Source of the DNA: an uncultured Clostridia bacterium
Lineage (GTDB): Bacteria; Bacillota; Clostridia; Christensenellales; UBA1242
Assembly: GCA_937914725.1 (NCBI GenBank)
Contig: CALDMJ010000212.1
Span: 1 to 5,447 of the forward strand
Reading direction: 5' to 3'
Length of the DNA: 5,447 bases
Under the pieces are notes generated by a model. The model was not told the origin of the DNA, did not search any database, and saw only the letters and a program-made list of their open reading frames with translations. The translations under genes were made by a program, and so were the position numbers. Below, in pieces: positions 1 through 5,447 of the stretch. Each line of letters starts with the position of its first letter. The stretch's first letter is position 1.

Positions 1-3000
1 AAAACTTTGTACGTAGTCTTGGTGAAAGCGTTAATGAACCGACTGAGGAAGAACCCGAAATAGACAATGAACCCTGTGAGGGACAATATAGTTTGTTTGA
101 ACAAGATTACCTAGACTCTTTAGGTGTGGGTGAGTATAGGGATGAAGATAGTAATAAAGCTGTGAGTGAAGATAATGGCGATAATATTACAAGTAGTGAG
201 TATGAAGATAATAGTATAGATAGTTACAATATTAATGATTATGCCGATAACAATTATAGTGTAGAGGAACACTCAATAGAAGAAGAAAGCACAATAGAAG
301 AAAATATAAATGATACCAACAATATTGATAGTGCAGATTACAATGAAATTGAAAATGAAATAGACGGCGGTTGTGACGAGAGTGAAGATTTAGATATCAA
401 TCACATTGAAACAACTATCAACAATACTGAAGCTATAGGTAGTTGCATAAATGAAAACACTACAAATAGTGATAATGAAAATAATGATGATGAAAACAGG
501 TATGACGAATACTGCGAAAGAGAATATAACGAGATAAAAGATAATGAGATAGAACAAGCAGAGGAAGTAACCGCTGAAGATGATTATATTGAGAGTAATA
601 ACATTATGTCGGAAACTGACAATGCTCAATCTGTTAGTATTAGAACAAGAAATGCAAAGGAGCGAATGAGTAGTAAAATGGATTACGAAAATACCGAATT
701 TAAGAATAAAAAGCATAATGACGGCGGTCATAGCGGTTATCAAATGCAATCAATTGACGAAGTTTTGCACAACTCAATGATTCCATATAGTGAATTTGTT
801 TTGCTTGATAGGGCTTTGCCGCGTGTTGAGGACGGGCTCAAACCTGTACAACGCAGAATATTGTACACAATGATTGAGCAAGGGTTGACACCAGATAAGC
901 CATACCGCAAGTGTGCTAAAGTTGTTGGCGACTGCTTGGGTAAATACCACCCTCACGGCGACACATCTGTTTATGACGCAATGGTGCGTATGGCACAACC
1001 ATACAATATGCGTGGTGTTCTTGTTCAAGGACACGGCAACTTTGGCTCAATCGACGGCGATAGTGCGGCAGCAATGAGGTATACTGAAGCGAAACTCGCG
1101 CCGCTTGCGCTAGAACTTTTGCGCGATATTGAGAAAGACACCGTCAATTGGAGTTTTAACTTTGACGATTCTTTAAAAGAACCAGATACGCTGCCGGGTA
1201 GATTTCCGAATTTATTGGTCAATGGCGCTATGGGTATTGCTGTTGGACTTGCGACAAATATTCCGTCACATAACCTAAACGAAGTTATCGACGGCGTTGT
1301 TGCGCTGATTGAACACCCAAACATCACGCTAAAAGATATGATGAAGATTATCAAGGGGCCTGATTTTCCAACGGGAGGAATTATTTCGACCGATGAACTT
1401 TATCAGGCGTACGAAACGGGGCGTGGCAAAATCACTGTTCGTGCTAAAACTGCATTTGAGGATGCGGGCGCAGGAAAAACCAATATTGTCATTAGCGAAA
1501 TTCCGTATCAAAAGAACAAAGCATCATTGCTAGCAAAAATCGCGGACATTCGCGAAGATAAAAAAGGTGTGTTACTCGGCATCCAAGACATCAAGGATGA
1601 GTCGGATAGAAAAGGTATGCGTGCCGTCATTACCGTAAAGGCGGGGTATAATCCAACTGACATTTTGCATTTACTGTTCAAATATAGTGATTTGCAGTCA
1701 AGTTTTGGGATTAATATGGTTGCCATTGCAGACGGAAAGCCAAAGCAACTAAGTTTGATGCAGATTTTAAAGTATTACCTCAATTATCAAGTTGAAATTA
1801 TTGTTAGGCGTACAAAGTTTGATTTGAATAATGCAAAAGAGCGCCTTCATATTTTGGAAGGCTTGCACATTGCAATTGTTAACATAGACGAGGTCGTGCA
1901 GATCATAAAGACAAGCAAGTCAACGACGGAAGCAAAACAACGCTTGCGCGAAAGGTTCTTGCTTTCCGAAAAGCAAGCGCAAGCAATCTTAGATATGCGA
2001 CTTGCGCGCTTGACAAGCCTTGAAGTTTACAAGATTGAGCAAGAAATGGAGGAATTGCGTATTTTGATTCAAAAATTGACCGCTATTCTCAATTCTAAGA
2101 AATTGCAACTTGAAACGATAAAAGAGGAAATGCTAGAAATCAAACGTCGCCATAGTATGCCTAGAATGACAAAAATTGTCAAAGCATTCAATGAAATTGA
2201 CGTCGATAGCATATTGGAAGCAAACAAAGTCGTTGAGGATACTTATGTCGCTTTGACGCAAAATGGCACCATTAAGAGAATGCAACCAAAACACTTTGAA
2301 ACAACAATTAAGGAGTACAATCCACAAATAACTGAAAGCGAATTAAATTACAACATTATGAAAACAACAACTGACAAAGCGCTTGTTGCATTTACAAACA
2401 AAGGCAACGCAGTTAGAATTAATGTTGAAGATTTGAAAGAAGTTAAATGGCGCGATAAGGGCACAACCTTGCGTTCTATCTGCAAAGAGCTAGACGTCGA
2501 CGAAAAATTTGTTTCAATGTTTGAGGTCGACGAAAAGAGCAAGGACGAATTATTGTTTGTCACAAAACTTGGTATGGCAAAACGAACAAATCTTTCAGAA
2601 TATTCACTTTCAAAGCAATTATATTCGGCAATAAAACTCAAAGATGGTGATGCAGTTGTCAATGTATGCAAAGTTGTCAAAGGTGAAACACTTTTGATGA
2701 TTACAAAGCAGGGGCTTGCGCTCAATTGCGATATTGGCGAAATTTCGCTAATTGGGAGAGTAAGTCTAGGTGTCAAAGCAATGACCTTGAATGAAGGTGA
2801 CTACATTGTTTATGCTTCCAGTATTCCTATGATTGGCGAACTTGTTTTGGCGACAAAGAAAGGTTTTGGCAAGCGTTTCAATCTAGGCAATATTGAATTG
2901 TCAAAGAAAGGGCGAAAGGGCTCAAAAGTTTTCGTTATGCTTGATAATGACGAAATTATTTTTGCTGATGTGACTAACTCGACACCTATTTATGTTGTCA

Positions 3001-3137
3001 AATTTAGCGGGAATGATGATTTTGTCAAACGTGAGTTCAAAGAATTTTTCCCTGACAAAAAGCAGGGCAAGGGGAAAAGTTTGTCAGTAAACAAAAACGG
3101 CGACAGAATTAGTGCAGTTTATAAATTTAATTCCTAA
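1..3137 (+). CDS. parC: DNA topoisomerase IV/gyrase subunit A with long acidic N-terminal extension (5' end outside window)
   Basis: This is the DNA breakage-reunion subunit of a type IIA topoisomerase, which with ParE/GyrB passes one duplex through another in the cytoplasm. Residues are numbered from TTG 93, but the frame is open to base 3 without a stop, so the true start is upstream; bases 1-2 end a cut codon. Residues 1 to about 217 are acidic low complexity. The catalytic module starts near M218: RALP at 240-243, DGLKPVQRR at 247-255, KYHPHGD at 284-290, and catalytic Tyr330 in AAMRYTE. GPDFPTGG lies at 422-429, EIPYQ at 469-473 and SFGIN at 537-541. The coiled coil and C-gate run from about 570 to 700. 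A beta-pinwheel CTD from about 713 shows five clear and one weaker blade. From M218 the length (797 aa) is normal for the family. The core reads GyrA-like, but no Q(R/K)RGGKG box is seen near 737-745, so I prefer ParC; a second GyrA is possible. The quinolone-site positions are T291 and D295. The stop is TAA. Confidence 0.9.
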   Translation, partial: NFVRSLGESVNEPTEEEPEIDNEPCEGQYSLFEQDYLDSLGVGEYRDEDSNKAVSEDNGDNITSSEYEDNSIDSYNINDYADNNYSVEEHSIEEESTIEENINDTNNIDSADYNEIENEIDGGCDESEDLDINHIETTINNTEAIGSCINENTTNSDNENNDDENRYDEYCEREYNEIKDNEIEQAEEVTAEDDYIESNNIMSETDNAQSVSIRTRNAKERMSSKMDYENTEFKNKKHNDGGHSGYQMQSIDEVLHNSMIPYSEFVLLDRALPRVEDGLKPVQRRILYTMIEQGLTPDKPYRKCAKVVGDCLGKYHPHGDTSVYDAMVRMAQPYNMRGVLVQGHGNFGSIDGDSAAAMRYTEAKLAPLALELLRDIEKDTVNWSFNFDDSLKEPDTLPGRFPNLLVNGAMGIAVGLATNIPSHNLNEVIDGVVALIEHPNITLKDMMKIIKGPDFPTGGIISTDELYQAYETGRGKITVRAKTAFEDAGAGKTNIVISEIPYQKNKASLLAKIADIREDKKGVLLGIQDIKDESDRKGMRAVITVKAGYNPTDILHLLFKYSDLQSSFGINMVAIADGKPKQLSLMQILKYYLNYQVEIIVRRTKFDLNNAKERLHILEGLHIAIVNIDEVVQIIKTSKSTTEAKQRLRERFLLSEKQAQAILDMRLARLTSLEVYKIEQEMEELRILIQKLTAILNSKKLQLETIKEEMLEIKRRHSMPRMTKIVKAFNEIDVDSILEANKVVEDTYVALTQNGTIKRMQPKHFETTIKEYNPQITESELNYNIMKTTTDKALVAFTNKGNAVRINVEDLKEVKWRDKGTTLRSICKELDVDEKFVSMFEVDEKSKDELLFVTKLGMAKRTNLSEYSLSKQLYSAIKLKDGDAVVNVCKVVKGETLLMITKQGLALNCDIGEISLIGRVSLGVKAMTLNEGDYIVYASSIPMIGELVLATKKGFGKRFNLGNIELSKKGRKGSKVFVMLDNDEIIFADVTNSTPIYVVKFSGNDDFVKREFKEFFPDKKQGKGKSLSVNKNGDRISAVYKFNS
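78..95 (+). promoter_or_regulatory. possible ribosome binding site and TTG start, disfavoured
   Basis: GAGGGA at 78-83 sits nine bases before TTG 93, a workable Shine-Dalgarno layout. In another frame an open stretch ends at TAG 61-63, so an upstream gene could end there and the topoisomerase begin at TTG 93. Against this, the topoisomerase frame stays open and strongly acidic back to base 3, and that short alternative frame (residues 1-20, basic tail) does not look like a ParE/GyrB C-terminus to me. Confidence 0.25.
84..98 (+). other. candidate sliding-clamp-binding motif QYSLF
   Basis: Codons CAA TAT AGT TTG TTT encode Gln-Tyr-Ser-Leu-Phe in the topoisomerase frame. This fits the known bacterial DnaN-binding pentapeptide, QL[S/D]LF in its strict form and Qx[S/D]LF in a relaxed one. 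It lies in a segment predicted by composition to be disordered, where such motifs usually work. The Leu codon is TTG 93, so using that codon as a start would remove the motif. A chance match is possible, as only four positions are constrained. Confidence 0.4.
656..680 (+). promoter_or_regulatory. internal Shine-Dalgarno-like AAAGGAG with two in-frame ATGs
   Basis: AAAGGAG at 656-662 is the strongest ribosome-binding-like string within the N-terminal region. In-frame ATGs follow at 666 (3-base gap) and 678 (15-base gap); both gaps are outside the usual 5-10. Initiation here would give a ParC of about 819-823 residues, normal for the family, lacking most of the acidic segment. The string encodes Lys-Glu within Ala-Lys-Glu-Arg and may be coincidental. 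Confidence 0.25.
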
Positions 3138-3166
3138 TATATCAATGAAATAATCAAATGAAAAAT

Positions 3167-3170
3167 GGAG
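3167..3170 (+). promoter_or_regulatory. ribosome binding site GGAG deciding the start of the FAD dehydrogenase
   Basis: GGAG lies five bases before ATG 3176. The earlier in-frame ATG at 3158 has only A/T-rich sequence upstream and no Shine-Dalgarno match, and using it would place this GGAG inside the gene. The spacer 3138-3175 after the topoisomerase stop shows no hairpin or T-run, which fits co-transcription. Confidence 0.75.
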
Positions 3171-3175
3171 ATAAT

Positions 3176-4570
3176 ATGGACGGAATATTGGAAAGTTACG
3201 ACGTTGTTATAATTGGCGGGGGAATTGGCGGGATTATGACCGCATATAAATTGAGCAAATCAAATGGAAAACTGAAAATTTTGCTTTTAGAAAAAGGCAA
3301 TGACTTAGCGGATAGAAAATGCCCGTTAATTACAGTAAATAAAGGAAAAGGGGGCTGCCTCAAATGCCCAAACTGCGCTATAATGAGCGGTATGGCGGGT
3401 GCAGGTGCATTCAGTGATGGAAAGTATGTTATTGGTACTGAGTATGGCGGCTGGTTGACTGATTTTCTTCCACAAGACACTGTGCTTTCTTATATTAAGC
3501 AAGCGGACGATGTTTTGGTCGAGTTTGGTGCGACTACAAAAGTTTTTCATCCAAACGATGAATTGAAGCGCGAATGTTTGCAATATGATTTACACTTAAA
3601 GCAAACAGACTTAAAGCATTTGGGCACTGACAACAACTATTTCACAATGCTCAAATTGATTGAGTATTTGAAAACAAAAATAACAATTTTGACGCGTGCA
3701 AAAGTTTTTGACGTTGACAAAAACACGAATACTGTTTTGTTTAACTACCAAAATACTGAAGTTTCAGTTGTGGGCAAACACATTGTATTCGCCGTCGGAC
3801 GTGCAGGAAGTCAAGATTTTAGAGGTTGGTGCGACAAAAATGGTGTCGAATGCAACAATAATCAAGTTGACCTCGGTGTTCGCGTTGAATTACCGTCCAT
3901 AATTTGGGAAAAATTTAGCAAGCAAATTTATGAACCTAAAGTATGGTATAGGACAAAAGCATATGGCGATGTTGTAAGGATGTTTTGCTTTAATGAACGC
4001 GGTCACGTTGTAATGGAAAACACCGACAGCGTTTTGACAATCAATGGGCATAGTTATGCTCAAGAGGACAAAAAGACAAAGAACAGTAACTTTGCGCTTT
4101 TGTCGACTAGTACGTTTACGCAACCGTTCAAAGCACCTATTGAATACGCTAGATATGTTGCGTCACTTGCAAACAAAATTAGTGGCGGTAGCGTACTTGT
4201 TCAAAGGTTTGGAGACTTGGTGAAAGGGCGCAGAACAACGCCAGAGCGATTGAAAGAATCAACGACAATTCCAACGCTTGACGCTGTTCCGGGTGACCTT
4301 GCGCTTTGTATGCCGAAAAGACAACTTGACAACATCGTCGAAACTATCTATGCGCTCGATAAGATTGCTCCGGGGACTGCAAATATGGATACATTGCTTT
4401 ATGGCATTGAATGTAAGTATTATGCGACGCGCCCTGAAACAAACGATTTTGAAATCAACGGCTGCAAGCAAATTTATGCAATTGGCGATGGCGGTGGATT
4501 TACGCGCAGTCTCAGCCACGCAGCGGCACACGGCTTGTACATTGCGGATAAAATATTGAACACAAAATAG
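3176..4570 (+). CDS. FAD-dependent dehydrogenase, COG2509-like
   Basis: This is a 464-residue flavoprotein, probably cytosolic (no signal peptide or membrane segment). The substrate is unknown. Near the N-terminus the segment DVVIIGGGIGG (GGGIGG at residues 14-19) is a Rossmann dinucleotide-binding motif. Glu39 at the end of the second strand should bind the FAD ribose. Cys49 and a C-x2-C-x2-C set (61, 64, 67) precede AGAGAFSDGK at 74-83, the arrangement I associate with uncharacterised COG2509 dehydrogenases. Near the C-terminus come LLYGIE, then AIGDGGG at 435-441, the usual FAD-contacting Gly-Asp, followed by the SHAAAHG helix. The protein appears full length and intact. ATG 3176 is preferred over ATG 3158 because only it has a ribosome binding site; the upstream start would add six residues. 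The gene lies 38 bases after the topoisomerase and 25 before the amidohydrolase, so an operon is likely. Ending in TAG, it has ordinary codon use like its neighbours. The family call is firm to FAD oxidoreductase and good to COG2509; the reaction is not known to me. Confidence 0.85.
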   Translation: MDGILESYDVVIIGGGIGGIMTAYKLSKSNGKLKILLLEKGNDLADRKCPLITVNKGKGGCLKCPNCAIMSGMAGAGAFSDGKYVIGTEYGGWLTDFLPQDTVLSYIKQADDVLVEFGATTKVFHPNDELKRECLQYDLHLKQTDLKHLGTDNNYFTMLKLIEYLKTKITILTRAKVFDVDKNTNTVLFNYQNTEVSVVGKHIVFAVGRAGSQDFRGWCDKNGVECNNNQVDLGVRVELPSIIWEKFSKQIYEPKVWYRTKAYGDVVRMFCFNERGHVVMENTDSVLTINGHSYAQEDKKTKNSNFALLSTSTFTQPFKAPIEYARYVASLANKISGGSVLVQRFGDLVKGRRTTPERLKESTTIPTLDAVPGDLALCMPKRQLDNIVETIYALDKIAPGTANMDTLLYGIECKYYATRPETNDFEINGCKQIYAIGDGGGFTRSLSHAAAHGLYIADKILNTK

Positions 4571-4585
4571 TGCATATCTTTAAAT

Positions 4586-4590
4586 AGAGG
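4586..4590 (+). promoter_or_regulatory. ribosome binding site AGAGG of the amidohydrolase
   Basis: AGAGG lies five bases before ATG 4596, in the 25-base gap after the FAD dehydrogenase. The gap has no hairpin or T-run, so read-through from upstream is expected. Confidence 0.75.
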
Positions 4591-4595
4591 TGTTA

Positions 4596-5447
4596 ATGAA
4601 TACAAAAATTAAAAATGCAACGCTATTCAATTTGGACGAAAATGAAATAAAATACGGACAAACAGTTTGTATTGAAAATGGAATTATAACATTTGTTGGC
4701 GATGATAACAATTTATTTTGCGTGCCGTTTCAAGCGGAACGCGAAATTGATTTTGAGGGAGACATCTTGCTTGCGGGTTTTGTAAACGCTCACGCACACA
4801 ATGCAATGACGCTTTTTAGAGGGCTAAAGGATGATGTCGCTCTTGAAGAATGGTTGTTTGACAATATGCTTGTGATAGAAAAAGAACTAACATACGAGGA
4901 TGTATATTGGGGTACAATTCTTGGGTTGCTAGAGGGTTTGCAGAACGGTATCACCACAAACCTAGATGCTTATTTCTTTAACGATGCTATTATACAAGCA
5001 AACGTTGATGTTGGAACACGCTTGGTGTGTGCTGTTGAAGCAACTGTTACTTCGTCCCATAATCGTAGGGAATACTTAACTAACGTATTAAAATCTTTGA
5101 GAACAAAATTTTCAAATGATAGAATAAACTACATTGGATACGCGCATTCGATATACGTGCTTGACGAAAAACAACTTGAAGACACTGTGCTTTTTGCAAA
5201 TGACTTCAAACTTCCACTTCACATCCATCTTGCTGAAACATTGACTGAAGTGGGTGAATGTTTTGCAAAAAGAAATAGAACTCCAGTTCAATATCTTGAA
5301 GAAATTGGTTTTTTTGAGCGTCCGTGCTTGATTGCGCACGGTGTGCATATTGATAAAGATGATTATTTTATTTTGCAACAGCACGGCGTTTCGGTAGCGC
5401 ATTGTCCCGCAAGCAACCTAAAGCTTGGTAGTGGTGTAGCACCTGTT
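4596..5447 (+). CDS. amidohydrolase, ATZ/TRZ - MtaD-type deaminase family (3' end outside window)
   Basis: These are the first 284 codons of a metal-dependent hydrolase, open to the right edge; family members are usually about 420-450 residues, so about one third is missing. Such enzymes are cytosolic TIM-barrel deaminases, for example of 5'-methylthioadenosine/S-adenosylhomocysteine, guanine or triazines. A small beta domain (1 to about 56) leads into GFVNAHAH, with metal ligands His66 and His68. EEWL at 84-87 and the EDVYWGT segment (101-107) match the MtaD-like pattern. HIHLAE at 209-214 supplies the third metal His (211) and the catalytic-type Glu214. AHGVH at 247-251 supplies another conserved His (248), and HCPASNLKLGSG at 269-280 is the usual late motif. 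The metal-binding Asp expected further on lies beyond the window. The substrate-site stretch reads YAHSIY (182-187), where MtaD proteins typically have a Pro-His pair, and AHG replaces AHC. The fold and chemistry are clear; the substrate is not, with MtaD-type adenosine-derivative deamination the leading guess. Confidence 0.85.
   Translation, partial: MNTKIKNATLFNLDENEIKYGQTVCIENGIITFVGDDNNLFCVPFQAEREIDFEGDILLAGFVNAHAHNAMTLFRGLKDDVALEEWLFDNMLVIEKELTYEDVYWGTILGLLEGLQNGITTNLDAYFFNDAIIQANVDVGTRLVCAVEATVTSSHNRREYLTNVLKSLRTKFSNDRINYIGYAHSIYVLDEKQLEDTVLFANDFKLPLHIHLAETLTEVGECFAKRNRTPVQYLEEIGFFERPCLIAHGVHIDKDDYFILQQHGVSVAHCPASNLKLGSGVAPV

Larger units (their letters stand above)
3..743 (+). other. 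acidic, Asn-rich disordered N-terminal region of the topoisomerase
   Basis: This in-frame segment precedes the conserved topoisomerase A module. Of the 170 residues after TTG 93, 57 are Asp or Glu and only 5 are Lys or Arg; Asn, Ser, Tyr and Ile make up much of the rest. The acidic bias continues upstream of TTG 93: the 30 codons from base 3 contain nine acidic residues, supporting translation there too. I see no globular domain or membrane segment. Basic residues become common only after about residue 185. Ordinary ParC/GyrA proteins start within some tens of residues of the RALP motif, so this is an extension or an interdomain linker. A role in inhibiting, tethering or partner binding is inference only. 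Confidence 0.8.

Noticed and set aside
390..749. 119-codon antisense frame coding a hydrophobic, membrane-like protein
   Set aside because: It is the reverse complement of the Asp/Asn/Glu-rich tail; antisense of GAT, AAT and GAA gives Ile, Ile and Phe codons, so hydrophobicity is automatic. It has no independent support.
870..980. Quinolone-resistance substitution in the topoisomerase
   Set aside because: Thr at the GyrA Ser83 equivalent and Asp at the Asp87 equivalent both occur naturally in wild-type proteins; nothing here shows acquired resistance.
774..2776. Several antisense frames of 60-142 codons opposite the topoisomerase
   Set aside because: They lie wholly within a well-supported conserved gene, have no family resemblance, and are expected shadows.
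3138..3175. Possible terminator between topoisomerase and dehydrogenase
   Set aside because: It is AT-rich but has no stem-forming inverted repeat followed by a T-run.
4278..4559. 93-codon same-strand frame inside the FAD dehydrogenase, and antisense frames there
   Set aside because: The host frame carries conserved motifs through this stretch, including the FAD-binding Gly-Asp; the alternative frame matches nothing I recognise.
5112..5402. 96-codon antisense frame at the right end
   Set aside because: It overlaps the amidohydrolase metal-binding motifs HIHLAE and AHGVH on the + strand, which are clearly the real coding frame.
1..5447. CRISPR array, tRNA/rRNA genes, insertion sequence or inverted terminal repeats
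   Set aside because: No regular repeats, RNA gene signatures or transposase motifs were seen, and coding sequence fills nearly all of the window.

Overview
The window is an AT-rich (about 40% GC by eye), tightly packed bacterial segment with three genes on the + strand and no long non-coding stretch. Gene order, short spacers (38 and 25 bases), GGAG/GAGG ribosome binding sites, standard code (TGG for Trp, TAA and TAG stops) and the protein families suggest a low-GC Firmicute, most likely an uncultured clostridial lineage. That placement is inference; there is no rRNA or other taxonomic marker here.

Layout. (1) Bases 1-3137: a type IIA topoisomerase A subunit (ParC/GyrA family). Its conserved module begins only near base 744 and is preceded by a very acidic, Asn-rich, probably disordered segment of about 247 codons. 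The reading frame is open to the left edge, so the gene or a fusion partner starts outside the window. The partner would most plausibly be the ATPase subunit ParE/GyrB, but no ParE sequence is visible. (2) Bases 3176-4570: an FAD-dependent dehydrogenase resembling the uncharacterised COG2509 family, with an intact Rossmann motif and a cysteine cluster. (3) Bases 4596-5447: the first 284 codons of a metal-dependent amidohydrolase of the ATZ/TRZ - MtaD deaminase group, cut by the right edge.

No terminator is visible between the genes, so one transcript is likely. I see no evident metabolic link between the topoisomerase and the two enzymes, which may simply be housekeeping genes sharing a transcript.

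The most interesting part is the N-terminal extension of the topoisomerase. It is about one third Asp/Glu, differs from the rest of the gene in codon use, and carries the pentapeptide QYSLF, which fits the bacterial sliding-clamp-binding consensus Qx[S/D]LF. Together with the open frame this suggests either a ParE-acidic linker-ParC fusion or a ParC with an unusual replication-coupled regulatory tail. The C-terminal domain lacks a recognisable GyrA box at the usual place, which favours a topoisomerase IV-like role over gyrase.
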